A stretch of 53,992 nt of DNA from Burkholderiales bacterium (lineage in GTDB: Bacteria > Pseudomonadota > Gammaproteobacteria > Burkholderiales > Burkholderiaceae_D): NCBI GenBank assembly GCA_016196925.1, contig JACPWS010000045.1, positions 1 through 53,992 on the forward strand, read 5' to 3'. The position numbers and the translations under genes were made by a program. The notes under the pieces are model-generated. The model had not been told where the DNA came from. It did not search any database and worked only from the letters and a program-made list of their open reading frames with translations. Shown piece after piece: positions 34,650-43,392 of the stretch; position 1 is the stretch's first letter; the number at the start of each line of letters is the position of its first letter.

Positions 34650-37600
34650 CTAGCCCAGAGTAAGGTAAACCAGCATTTGGCCGGCCACCGGCAACTGATG
34701 CTGCAACAAAGCCACGTTGCCGTTTTGCTGACCGTTAAGATTCAAGCCGAGCACGGCCTGCACTTCCGGTATTTGCCGTAAAAAGACGCTGACGCTGGAA
34801 GCCTGCACCGTTTTTCCGAACTGCCAGCCTTGCCGCTTCAAGCCGCCGAATACCGGCTGAAAAAAAGCGCGAAGCTCCATTTCTATACGCTGTTGCAGGG
34901 CGGTCAGCTGGTCGGCGGCAACCTTGACCGCCAATTGCGCCGTCACCGAAACCGGCACGAAATCGGCGGCTTCGGTGCTGATGCGATCAAGCAGCGCGGC
35001 CAGGCAATATTGTCTGACATAGTCGGCGACCTGATTCAATACGGCCGGACTGACATACGGAACCGGATCGGCGCTCAAGGCCAGCACGGCGATGCGTATC
35101 GTCTGGTCGGCGCTTTCTATCGCCTGCGCCTGCGCCACCTGTTGGCAGGCAGCGGCGGCCAGCGCGCTCATATCCTGCAACTGCACCGCCCAGCCGCCGG
35201 CGCGGATCAGGCTCGGGCTGGTTTCGGCGATGTCGAGCACGGTGTCCCCATTCACGCCGCCGGCGGCAGGCGCAGGATTAACGACCGCAGCGATATCGGC
35301 TATTCCGGGCCGCAATAAATTCAATGCGCCGGCCGCCACATTGCCGGCCAGGCCCTGGGAATATTCGTAATAGCCGGCGACGATATTGTTGTGGCCGGGC
35401 GGCGGTATCAAACCGTTATAGCCGTCGCCGAAGGTGACTAAACCGTTCTGATAATCCAGGGTGTATACGCGGTCGGTAGGCCCGCAAAAGGTGAAGCCGT
35501 CCACCATGCGCCATGGCCGCGCCACTTCGTCGGCACTGACGCTGATGTCGCCGACATTAAAGTGTGTGTGCTCGCCGCCGCCGACCTGTCCGGCAGCCGC
35601 CTCCAGCCCGAGCGACTCGATGACATACAATGCCAGGTTCGGCAGCACCGGCGTGTAATTCAGGGAAAACGTCTGGAATTGCTCCCCATTGCTAGACCCC
35701 AGCACTTCCTTGGTGACGCTGGTGATATTGCTGGCCATCACCGCATTCGGGTAAATGCCATACACGCGGATAGTACGGCGTACGTGCGGGTTGACGATGC
35801 GAAACCAATACGCTGTTTGCGAAAACAAATAGGCCGTCTGCATGGCGGCGGGGATGGTGAAGGTAACCACGCCGGACCTGCTCAGACCATAGCTGCTGTC
35901 ATCCACCGCCAGCGTCCGCCATTGCTGGCCGTCGTTGTATTCCCACTGCAATTTGCTGCCGCTGTCCGCTTGCTCCTGTTCCAGGTAAAAATACAAAGTC
36001 AGCTTATGGCCCAGGCTCATATTGCCGAAATCCAGCGGTTCGAACGCGAAATAAAAAGCGCTCAGTACCGCCTCGACCGGCTTAAACGGACTGAATAAAA
36101 AGCGACTCAGATTGAATGCGTTATAACACCAGGAACTCTCAGGTTTGGCCGAATAGGAATAGGTGATTTGTACCGATTGTATATACGGCGGGAAATAACT
36201 GGTGTTCGTAAATGTATAGGAAAAATTCACGCCGGCCACGTTATTCAAATAGGCGCTGACTCCCTGCTTCTGATCGGCATTCAAGATGTCTTCCGGGATG
36301 GCGCTCACGGTATCGTTCACACTGGTGACGGCGAACCCGCCTTGCATCCCATAGCCGCCTTCGGCAATCAAGACCCGTATCCACAAACCTTTGCTGCCGG
36401 CGACCGTATTCTCTTGCATCGCAGGGCATTGAAACTGGATATAGGTAGGGCCGGACGCATTATCGGTTTGCAGGTTATTGGTCGTGTCGATAAACTGATA
36501 AGTGCTGACGTCGGTTGCCGTCTGGTTAAAGGACTGCCATTGCTTACCGTCCCAGAATTGCCAATACAAGACGACAGGAAAAATCTGTTCCACCGTCGTT
36601 AGCTGGAAAAACAAGCGGACCATGGCGCCAGTTTTGGCAAACACGGTGTCAGAACGCAAATAAAACGCATCGTTCTTTTTCGGCGTTTCACCAAATGGGT
36701 AAGCGCCATTACTGATGTCGAGCAGCACCACATTGAAGGCGGCCTGTTGCGGCTGTATATAGCTGCCGTTAAACGTGCAGTTCAAGCCGGTGACGACCGG
36801 TAGTTGCTGCGCCAACGACGCCAGCACTTTCACTTGCGGGCCGGGTTTCACCAACAGCCAGTATTGCGCCTGCGTATCCTGGGCGGCATCCGGCGCTGCA
36901 TCGAAGCCTGCATCGGGATCGTCCTGACTGTAAAGTTCTTGCTGTAACTGCGCGATGCCCAAGGGAGCGGCCTGCGGCAAATTGCTCAACACGATATCGA
37001 GCTGCCGTTCGTCGTCAGAACAAATCAGTTGCGCCGTCAATGGCGTCATCGCGCCGTCAAACCATTGTCCGAAATAGTCGGGATACAACTGCTTTCCGAC
37101 CAAAGTGATGGTGATGCTCTGCAGTGTGTCGTCAGATTTGAATAACTGGCTATCCCCCAGCATGAACCAGTGACTCAGGGCTTTTTCAAACGGATCCACC
37201 GTTTGTTCGGCGACGAACAGCGGCACGCCGGTCTGGCCCGGCTGATCGCCCAGCAACACCGGCAGCGCGTCGATGTACTGATCCTGGGCGGGGATGATCG
37301 TCATGGCCGCGCACAATTCGGCTGGCACCACCAATAAATCTTGATTCGTCTGAAAACGAATTTCCTGATGCGTCGCGTCCAGCACCGCGCTCTGGCTTGC
37401 CACCATCTGGGGTGGCTGCCCGGCCTTCAACAAAAAGCGTAATGCCGCCTGCGCCGCTAAAGGCGGCCGCAGGTTCATGTTCATAAACTGAAAGAAACCG
37501 AGACGGCGTTGTTCCGGCATCTCGTTCTCTATCGTTGCCGTATAGTCGGCCAACTGTGAAAATAGTTTGAACAACACCAAACCCGGATCCATCGCCACGT

Positions 37601-37724
37601 CTTGCTCGCCCGGGATCGCGCACGGCCAATAGTCGCTCCACTCGGGAGCATAGGTTTTCGCGAGTTTGAGCGTCTCCAGATAGAATTGCTCCGCAGTGCG
37701 GAAATCGAGCCGGGGTGAGTTCAT
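34650..37724 (-). CDS. Large baseplate wedge protein (Afp11-like)
   Basis: A 1024-residue protein. The N-terminus (LDFRTAEQFYLETLKLAKTY...YWPCAIPGEQDVAMDPGLVL) matches eCIS Afp11-type baseplate proteins, and the late part (VAGYYEYSQGLAGNVAAGALN...AGGWAVQLQDMSALAAAA) is a baseplate-J core. The extra middle domains are beta-sandwich-like. Together with the 376-residue gene it forms the wedge around the spike. Confidence 0.85.
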   Translation of the reverse strand: MNSPRLDFRTAEQFYLETLKLAKTYAPEWSDYWPCAIPGEQDVAMDPGLVLFKLFSQLADYTATIENEMPEQRRLGFFQFMNMNLRPPLAAQAALRFLLKAGQPPQMVASQSAVLDATHQEIRFQTNQDLLVVPAELCAAMTIIPAQDQYIDALPVLLGDQPGQTGVPLFVAEQTVDPFEKALSHWFMLGDSQLFKSDDTLQSITITLVGKQLYPDYFGQWFDGAMTPLTAQLICSDDERQLDIVLSNLPQAAPLGIAQLQQELYSQDDPDAGFDAAPDAAQDTQAQYWLLVKPGPQVKVLASLAQQLPVVTGLNCTFNGSYIQPQQAAFNVVLLDISNGAYPFGETPKKNDAFYLRSDTVFAKTGAMVRLFFQLTTVEQIFPVVLYWQFWDGKQWQSFNQTATDVSTYQFIDTTNNLQTDNASGPTYIQFQCPAMQENTVAGSKGLWIRVLIAEGGYGMQGGFAVTSVNDTVSAIPEDILNADQKQGVSAYLNNVAGVNFSYTFTNTSYFPPYIQSVQITYSYSAKPESSWCYNAFNLSRFLFSPFKPVEAVLSAFYFAFEPLDFGNMSLGHKLTLYFYLEQEQADSGSKLQWEYNDGQQWRTLAVDDSSYGLSRSGVVTFTIPAAMQTAYLFSQTAYWFRIVNPHVRRTIRVYGIYPNAVMASNITSVTKEVLGSSNGEQFQTFSLNYTPVLPNLALYVIESLGLEAAAGQVGGGEHTHFNVGDISVSADEVARPWRMVDGFTFCGPTDRVYTLDYQNGLVTFGDGYNGLIPPPGHNNIVAGYYEYSQGLAGNVAAGALNLLRPGIADIAAVVNPAPAAGGVNGDTVLDIAETSPSLIRAGGWAVQLQDMSALAAAACQQVAQAQAIESADQTIRIAVLALSADPVPYVSPAVLNQVADYVRQYCLAALLDRISTEAADFVPVSVTAQLAVKVAADQLTALQQRIEMELRAFFQPVFGGLKRQGWQFGKTVQASSVSVFLRQIPEVQAVLGLNLNGQQNGNVALLQHQLPVAGQMLVYLTLG

Positions 37725-37735
37725 GCGCTGGCGGC

Positions 37736-37927
37736 TCAGTCTCGCGACGAAGCGGTGATTGCCTGTTCGGCCTTCAATTCTTCCAACACCTGGATGGCGC
37801 CGCTAATGCGTATCAGCGTCGCCTGTAAGTCCCGTTTTTTCCCCTCCAGCTGACGCAATTGCTCTTCTCCAGCCTGCAGATTTCTTTTCAATTCCTGAAC
37901 GCGGTTATCGATCATTTGTATGTCCAT
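37736..37927 (-). CDS. Small coiled-coil protein of the baseplate gene group
   Basis: A 63-residue protein, nearly all heptad-like helix (VQELKRNLQAGEEQLRQLEG and LQATLIRISGAIQVLEELKA). It is 11 bp from the Afp11-like gene and 18 bp from gp25. It may be a baseplate clamp or assembly factor; not recognised from Afp/PVC. Confidence 0.75.
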   Translation of the reverse strand: MDIQMIDNRVQELKRNLQAGEEQLRQLEGKKRDLQATLIRISGAIQVLEELKAEQAITASSRD

Positions 37928-37945
37928 ATGATGCTTGCTCCTGAT

Positions 37946-38335
37946 TTATTTTAGAAAAAATGGGTAGACCAGATTGCTGGGCTGGTTATGTGAACGGATC
38001 AGATAGTCGACCGATATCTGCAGGCAATTCATTTGTTGCGGCATCACGCTGGCGCTCACCGCCGTCACTTGTATCCTCGGTTCCCAGCGGTCCAGCGCCT
38101 GCTTGACGTATAACTGCGCCAAACTGGTGGCGGTGGCGTTGCCAGCCGCGAACACCAGTTCGTTAATGCGGCAGCCGAAGGCCGGCAGCATGACGCGCTC
38201 GCCCGGCGCCGTTTGCAGAATGATCAGTATCGCTTGCGCGATGTCTGTGGCGTCGGCTGCGAAGAGCACGTGGCCGCCGCTGGTCTGTATCGGAAAGGCC
38301 CAGCCTTGTCCGAGAAAATCAGGGTTATTGACCAT
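37946..38335 (-). CDS. gp25-like baseplate protein (Afp9-like)
   Basis: A 129-residue protein. FLGQGWAFPIQTSGGHVLFA opens a gp25/gpW fold, and GERVMLPAFGCRINELVFA carries the conserved R-x-x-x-P-x-F-G-x-x-x core that nucleates sheath assembly. The start at 38335 (MVNNPDF) is chosen because upstream frame residues overlap PAAR and are not family-like. Confidence 0.88.
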   Translation of the reverse strand: MVNNPDFLGQGWAFPIQTSGGHVLFAADATDIAQAILIILQTAPGERVMLPAFGCRINELVFAAGNATATSLAQLYVKQALDRWEPRIQVTAVSASVMPQQMNCLQISVDYLIRSHNQPSNLVYPFFLK

Positions 38336-38337
38336 CG

Positions 38338-38751
38338 CTATCCCATCGTGACATTGCTCATGCCCAGCACTTGCACCGTGGGCGGAGGCGCCTGCGGCCC
38401 GGCAGGCGGAATATCGTGGCAAGTCTCGCAAATATCGCCGGCGCGGGCCGCGCCTTTGCCGTTAATCATGACGGTAACGCTCCCCATGAGCACACTCCCT
38501 AAATTAGTCGGCGGCACCTGAAACGTCCCTGTGCTTGGGATATGCGGCGGCACATTATTCGCCATCGAGCCCACGGTTGCGGCTGGCCTGCCGTTGATGC
38601 GCACGTTCAAGCTGGTTTGCATGCTGATCTTGCCGCTGAACGGGAACGGCTGCGGCGTCGGCACCGGCCCGCCAGGACTAGGCACCAGGACGATATGAAT
38701 ATCGGCGCTGTTGATTATGCTGTCGCCCACCTTGGCTGCGCCCGCTCCCAT
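38338..38751 (-). CDS. PAAR-like spike tip (Afp10-like)
   Basis: A 137-residue protein with PAAR/DUF4150-like features: repeated Gly-containing turns (AKVGDSI, INGRPAATVGS, INGKGAARAGDICETCHD with Cys and His ligands for a metal at the tip). The ATG at 38751 has GAGGTG ideally placed; the GTG at 38760 lies within that site. It caps the gp5-like spike encoded just upstream. Confidence 0.85.
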   Translation of the reverse strand: MGAGAAKVGDSIINSADIHIVLVPSPGGPVPTPQPFPFSGKISMQTSLNVRINGRPAATVGSMANNVPPHIPSTGTFQVPPTNLGSVLMGSVTVMINGKGAARAGDICETCHDIPPAGPQAPPPTVQVLGMSNVTMG

Positions 38752-38761
38752 GGCATTCACC

Positions 38762-39382
38762 TCAATTCAAATCTATCATGGCGGCGGACAGCTTTAAGTT
38801 TTGTGCGCCGTTCAATTGCATGCCGCTCGCTGACAAATCGGCCTTGACGCTGCCCGCCGTATTTTGCACCAGCACTTGCGCGCCGCTGATGCTGATCTTT
38901 CCCTTGGCCGCGATAGCGAGATCGCCCTGGCTGCTGATGCTGATCTTATTATTCGCGGTATCTATCTCTATCTGATTTTTTTTGTTATCCACAATGGTGA
39001 TCTTTCCCGCACTGGAATCGTCCAGCAGGATGGTCTTGCCCAGTTTCGTTTTAATCACGCGCACCTCTTGCTGTCTGGCGGCGTCGACCGGCGGCTTTTG
39101 CACCCCGTTCCACAAAAAACCCAGGACATAAGGCTTGCTGGGATTGCCATCGGCAAATGCCAGCAGCGCCGAATCGCCGGTCTGCGGCAGGAAAAAAGCG
39201 CCCGATTCCGCCCCGGCAAAGAAACTCATGATCTGTATCCAGTCCGACTCTATCTGTTGTCCCGTCAGGCTGAAGATGACCTTGACCCGCCCCAGGCCTT
39301 TCTCATCCTTGGTATTGCTCACCGTGCCCAACGTCACCCCATGCGAGATGCCGCCCTGCAGACCCTGGAGTTCCAGACTCAT
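38762..39382 (-). CDS. gp5/gpV-like spike protein (separate from the hub)
   Basis: A 206-residue protein. The OB-fold region (GLGRVKVIFSLTGQQIESDWIQIM, FLPQTGDSALLAFADGNPSKPYVLGFLWNG) is the gpV/gp5 core of VgrG, followed by a beta-helical repeat (KITIVDNKKNQIEIDTANNK, ISISSQGDLAIAAKGKISIS). In Afp8 and T6SS VgrG this is fused to the gpD-like hub; here it is a separate gene overlapping the hub by four bases (ATGA). Confidence 0.87.
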   Translation of the reverse strand: MSLELQGLQGGISHGVTLGTVSNTKDEKGLGRVKVIFSLTGQQIESDWIQIMSFFAGAESGAFFLPQTGDSALLAFADGNPSKPYVLGFLWNGVQKPPVDAARQQEVRVIKTKLGKTILLDDSSAGKITIVDNKKNQIEIDTANNKISISSQGDLAIAAKGKISISGAQVLVQNTAGSVKADLSASGMQLNGAQNLKLSAAMIDLN

Positions 39383-40425
39383 ATGCCCGTCCTTCTCAGC
39401 TTGATCGTGGTCTTGTAGCCCGTGCTGTCGTCGTAACTGTGCGTGCTGGATGTGACGTAGTAAATGCCGTCGAAGCGCTGGCTCAAGCCGGTGATCTTGA
39501 CATTCACACCAGCCACCAGCTGGCTGTCGCCGACCAGGCTGGCCTCGCCTTCGATGAAATTTTTTAAATTGCTTTGGTACTGCGCGTCGGCCACCGCCTG
39601 CAATGCGCCGGGATTACTGATATCAGGGCAGGACAGCGTGATGCCGGAACTCGGAAAATCAACGGCCGCCTGATAGCCGGTTTCTATCCCTCCCATTTTG
39701 TCTTGCGGCGTACCGGAAGCAGCGACCGCCTTGATGACTTTATTCGAGACTATGTCGTAACCGACTGCGGTCACTTCGTCGCCCATCGTCGGTACTTTAA
39801 GATTCAAGCTCACGTCGCTCAGATCGCGCGGATATTGCAAAGTCTTGACCGGGCTATCGCCCTCGGCCGACGGGCGAAATAGCAGTGTCGTGTCGGCCAT
39901 CAGCAATTCGAAATTCAATTGTTCGCAGCGCCCGAGCAAGAAGCGATAGTTGGATACATTGTTTTGCACTACATATTGATTGATCGTGCCTGGGTTGCCT
40001 TTCAGCTGCACTGTCAATGAAGAGGATTTCGCCACTTCGGTGACGATTTCATTGTCGTTCAACATTTCATAGGTCTTGGTGCGCGTGCCGAATTTGAGCC
40101 GGTACATGCGGTCGAAACCGCGTATCGTGGCCGATGAGGAACTGGTGCTGAAGCTAGGTTCGATCGCAGTGATATCGCCGCTGATCAATTGCTCCAGACT
40201 GTTGAGGCCGAGGAAAATCGTTATTTCGTCGCCGGGCTTGAACACATCCAGGTCGACATCCTGCCAGCCGCCGTTGGAAGATTCCATATTCAAGGTAAAG
40301 CTGAACATCGCCGGCACATTGATTTCATCCTGCACCTGGACATTATGGATCGCCGCCACCACCGAAATCGGCAACGCACTGCGATTTTTCAGTATCCTGA
40401 AAGCACCGGTCTGGACGCTAAGCAT
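39379..40425 (-). CDS. gpD/gp27-like hub protein (split VgrG N-half)
   Basis: A 348-residue protein of the phage late-control D/gp27 type: an N-terminal barrel (VQDEINVPAMFSFTLNM, FKPGDEITIFLGL), IRGFDRMYRLKFGTRTKTY and NYRFLLGRCEQLNFEL. It forms the trimeric hub above the spike. The start at 40425 has GGAG six bases upstream and overlaps the LysM gene by eight bases; earlier ATGs at 40437 and 40452 are possible. Confidence 0.87.
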   Translation of the reverse strand: MLSVQTGAFRILKNRSALPISVVAAIHNVQVQDEINVPAMFSFTLNMESSNGGWQDVDLDVFKPGDEITIFLGLNSLEQLISGDITAIEPSFSTSSSSATIRGFDRMYRLKFGTRTKTYEMLNDNEIVTEVAKSSSLTVQLKGNPGTINQYVVQNNVSNYRFLLGRCEQLNFELLMADTTLLFRPSAEGDSPVKTLQYPRDLSDVSLNLKVPTMGDEVTAVGYDIVSNKVIKAVAASGTPQDKMGGIETGYQAAVDFPSSGITLSCPDISNPGALQAVADAQYQSNLKNFIEGEASLVGDSQLVAGVNVKITGLSQRFDGIYYVTSSTHSYDDSTGYKTTIKLRRTGI

Positions 40426-41062
40426 TGCCGGCTCCATTGCTGCCGCCGGCATGGGTATCTGGGATCACCAGCTTGCGCCCTATATCTTTGCGCTGGGGAA
40501 AATTGAGCGGATCGTAGATATCGTTGTAGCTGGCGATCAGGCGCCATTGCGTCGCGTCGCCCAGGGTGTCTTGCGCGATCAGATACAAGCGGTCGCTTTC
40601 CTTGACTTGCCACAACTGGCGGCAATTGAAATAGCCGCGCGACTGCAAATCCTCTTCTTCCGTCAGAACCGATTTAAACGTCACCGTCAGTTCGGCACGC
40701 ACCGGGATGCCGGAGCTGAGAAACATTGTGAATTTCTGGTCTAGCTTGACGATGATGCCTGTGAACAAAGGGCCGGCCCAGGTAAATACCACCACAGGCG
40801 GCTCTTTGCGCACGTTAGTGCCGACGCTGGGGACCGTCAGTGCGACGATTTTATTGGTGATGCTGCGCACATCGGTCTTGCTCTCGTAAGTGTCGAAGAA
40901 TAGCGAGACGGTCAGGTCGTCGTTATTCACCCGCTGAAACTGTATATTGGCGCCCTCGCCCTGCACCATCACCGTCTTGTTCAGGCACAGTTCGGTGGGG
41001 TTGTACATGACGGGAATTTCTTCCCGCGTATTCTGTACGACTATTTTCGCCATCTCCAGCAT
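40418..41062 (-). CDS. LysM-containing tail hub connector (Afp7-like)
   Basis: A 214-residue protein. The N-domain (MYNPTELCLNKTVMVQGEGANIQ, TVSLFFDTYE) is the conserved eCIS/phage hub adaptor, and the C-terminus is LysM-like (YLIAQDTLGDATQWRLIASYNDIYDPLNFPQRKDIGRKLVIP, cited in part). The start overlaps the stop of the Arg-rich gene (TGATG). Confidence 0.87.
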   Translation of the reverse strand: MLEMAKIVVQNTREEIPVMYNPTELCLNKTVMVQGEGANIQFQRVNNDDLTVSLFFDTYESKTDVRSITNKIVALTVPSVGTNVRKEPPVVVFTWAGPLFTGIIVKLDQKFTMFLSSGIPVRAELTVTFKSVLTEEEDLQSRGYFNCRQLWQVKESDRLYLIAQDTLGDATQWRLIASYNDIYDPLNFPQRKDIGRKLVIPDTHAGGSNGAGNA

Positions 41063-42879
41063 CAGGCAACTCCTCGTCGATAACGTTCAGTCGCGGAGCG
41101 ATGCTCCATCACGCGACAGAGGCGGTCTGCCAGCGATTGCAGCAGCGGTCCCGACAATAGCGTATCGGTCATTACTTTCCGCAACTGCTCCTGAGTCTGG
41201 CTGCCATGCACGATCTCATGCACCACCCTGGTTTGCACCCTGGCTTGCAACTTGTTTTCCACAGTTTGCAGCTGAGTCTGGATCTGCATCAGTAAGCGCT
41301 TACCAAGTTCGGCCGCAGCGCCAGGCGCCGTCTCGCGCCAGGTGGCGGCAAGCGGATGGGGCGGCCGGTATTGCGCCAACGACAATGCCCTGGCGCCGGA
41401 CGCCGCAAGCGAGACAATTGCGGCAACGCCGATTTTTTTCCCGGCGCCGTAACTATGCGCGCTTGCCGGCGGCGCGGCCGGAGGGTGCACATAAAGAAAC
41501 CGCCTCTGTTGCGCAAACGCAGATGTGCCGGCGGCGTACGATTTTCTGCCTGCTGCCCCGCCGGACGACGAACGGAGCGGCGTAGCGCGGCGCGCCGGGT
41601 GTAACAACGCCTGCTGCTGCGCCCATCGCTTGCCAGCCTTTGATTGCGCTACGGCTTGGGTATTTGCTTGATTTCTATCGGAATGACGCGCAGTCGCCAA
41701 ATACAATGTTGCTTGCTTGCACTTTAACCGACGCTGGCGCTGCATCAAGCCGGCGGGCAGGGCCGGTTGCGACGCACGTGCCGGCGCTGCTGGTCCCGGC
41801 AGCTGCCGCGCATGTGCGTAGCGCTCAACATGGGTACGGGCGGAGGTAAACCTGAAGAGCGCTGCCGCTGCGGCGACGTCCGCCGCGGAAAAATCTCCGC
41901 CGTCAGCCTTCCGCGCTTCCGCCCGAGGCCGGCGTTGCGGCCGGTAAGCGTGCGCTGCGCGCTTCGCCCGGGGCGGCATGCGGTCGGAAAACGCAACACC
42001 TGCGGTGGCGCCCGTTAGCTGGCCATGCGATGTGTACGCGTCATGACGGAAGATATGACTGTCTGTTGCCTGCGCCGTAACAACTTGCCAGCGCCGTGAA
42101 GGCGATTCGCTCGCGACATCCGCGCAGTACCGTTTCGTGAGCGCGGCTAACAGATCGCGTGCCGGCTGCGTAAAAAAAGAAACGATCGCCGGCATCAGCT
42201 GCACAGAATACGACGACGCTGTTTTTCTATCGATGGCGGAAGTCTGGCCGCGCGTATGCATGCGCTGCGCATAACGCGGCACAGCCATCTTCTCGCCGGG
42301 CGACATACGGCCTGGTTGCGGCCTTGCCTGTTGCTTAAAATAAGGCTGAGCTTTAACGAGCAAAGAGAATTTCAGTGAGCGATACGCTCCAGCGCCTGTG
42401 CGGCTTCTTGTTCCTTGGCTGAAAAAATCGGGGAGGATATCTGTGCGAACGCCCGCTCGTGACGGCATGCGCAACATCCGCTCGATGCGCTCGAAATGCC
42501 GTGAAATGTCTGCCCTGCCCGGTTGCGTGCTCAGCAAGCGCTGCGCGTCCCGCTCCCGGAAGTGCCGCGGCATTTGCGCACGCCCGCTCGATTTTTTGCC
42601 GAAAAACTGCTGCAACCAATGCACACGCAGTGTCAGGTGGGCGATGCTGCCCGAAACCTGCGACTGAGGGCGAGCCAGCAACGCCAATGGCATGCCTCTG
42701 TCAGGCAGGGATTTCAGCAGCGCGCGCGACACGCGCACGGACATGCATAGCCGCGAGCCTATCGCGCGCCGTCTGCCATGAAACCGGACGGCCGCGCCGG
42801 CACAGCCTAGCCTCATGGCGGCGGCGCGGGGGCAGGGCAGATTGAGCGGCGGGTTTATCATGCCTGTCGTCTTCGTCAT
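41062..42879 (-). CDS. Arg-rich 605-residue unknown protein in the tape-measure position
   Basis: A 605-residue, strongly basic, Ala/Arg/Gln-rich protein with no recognised domain. Both ends are translationally coupled: TAATG with the second tube gene and TGATG with the LysM gene, which argues that it is real despite its composition. Only the last 90 residues or so look ordered and helical (ELGKRLLMQIQTQLQTVENK, QEQLRKVMTDTLLSGPLLQS). It follows the chaperone G/GT and tube genes, where phages place the tape measure, and no other tape-measure candidate (Afp14) is found here. It could be a divergent tape measure, or a basic lumenal protein. Confidence 0.65.
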   Translation of the reverse strand: MTKTTGMINPPLNLPCPRAAAMRLGCAGAAVRFHGRRRAIGSRLCMSVRVSRALLKSLPDRGMPLALLARPQSQVSGSIAHLTLRVHWLQQFFGKKSSGRAQMPRHFRERDAQRLLSTQPGRADISRHFERIERMLRMPSRAGVRTDILPDFFSQGTRSRTGAGAYRSLKFSLLVKAQPYFKQQARPQPGRMSPGEKMAVPRYAQRMHTRGQTSAIDRKTASSYSVQLMPAIVSFFTQPARDLLAALTKRYCADVASESPSRRWQVVTAQATDSHIFRHDAYTSHGQLTGATAGVAFSDRMPPRAKRAAHAYRPQRRPRAEARKADGGDFSAADVAAAAALFRFTSARTHVERYAHARQLPGPAAPARASQPALPAGLMQRQRRLKCKQATLYLATARHSDRNQANTQAVAQSKAGKRWAQQQALLHPARRATPLRSSSGGAAGRKSYAAGTSAFAQQRRFLYVHPPAAPPASAHSYGAGKKIGVAAIVSLAASGARALSLAQYRPPHPLAATWRETAPGAAAELGKRLLMQIQTQLQTVENKLQARVQTRVVHEIVHGSQTQEQLRKVMTDTLLSGPLLQSLADRLCRVMEHRSATERYRRGVA

Positions 42880-43391
42880 TACAACGCGCCCTTGGCGGCA
42901 GAATAAGCGGAACTCGTCAAACTCTTCTTAATGCCCTCATGCGCCAGAGTAAAGCTCTGGGTGGCGACCATGTTCTGACTGGCATCCAGACCGGGGCCCT
43001 GCCACCCGGTCGGCCATGCATTATAAAAATCCCACCACACGCAAGGTATACCCTGATCGTCCAATAGATAGATAGAACCATTCTTGCGCTTGATATCGCC
43101 GCTCTGGGTGGACTGGTACCAAAACCACATAGGATCAAGCGCGGTGATGCCCGCTTTCAGCACCAGGTCGGAATACGTAATTTGCCCCGGCAATTTGTAT
43201 TCCGTATCGTTGACGCCGCCCTGACGCACCGTCTTCACTTCCGTTTTCGATTCCAGCCCGTCCACCGACATGAAGCCGCCGACCAGGATGCCCTCGACTT
43301 CCACAAAAAAATTATAGGACTTAAACGGATCGATACGGATTCCCAATTGACGCTGTGCAAAACCAACGCCCGCATTTACGCCGAATGCCAT
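42879..43391 (-). CDS. Inner tube protein 2 (Afp5-like)
   Basis: A 170-residue gp19-fold tube protein: PFKSYNFFVEVEGILVGGF, the GLESKTEVKTVRQGG loop, LVLKAGITALDPMWFWYQ and FTLAHEGIKK. It is 22 residues longer than the first tube, as expected for the baseplate-proximal initiator. AGGAG lies before the ATG, one base after the chaperone GT stop. Confidence 0.9.
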   Translation of the reverse strand: MAFGVNAGVGFAQRQLGIRIDPFKSYNFFVEVEGILVGGFMSVDGLESKTEVKTVRQGGVNDTEYKLPGQITYSDLVLKAGITALDPMWFWYQSTQSGDIKRKNGSIYLLDDQGIPCVWWDFYNAWPTGWQGPGLDASQNMVATQSFTLAHEGIKKSLTSSAYSAAKGAL

Positions 43392-43392
43392 C

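Noticed and set aside
41356..42845. Several + strand frames opposite the Arg-rich gene as the true coding strand
   Set aside because: They are fragmented, whereas the - strand frame is uninterrupted for 1.8 kb and joins both neighbours by TAATG/TGATG overlaps.
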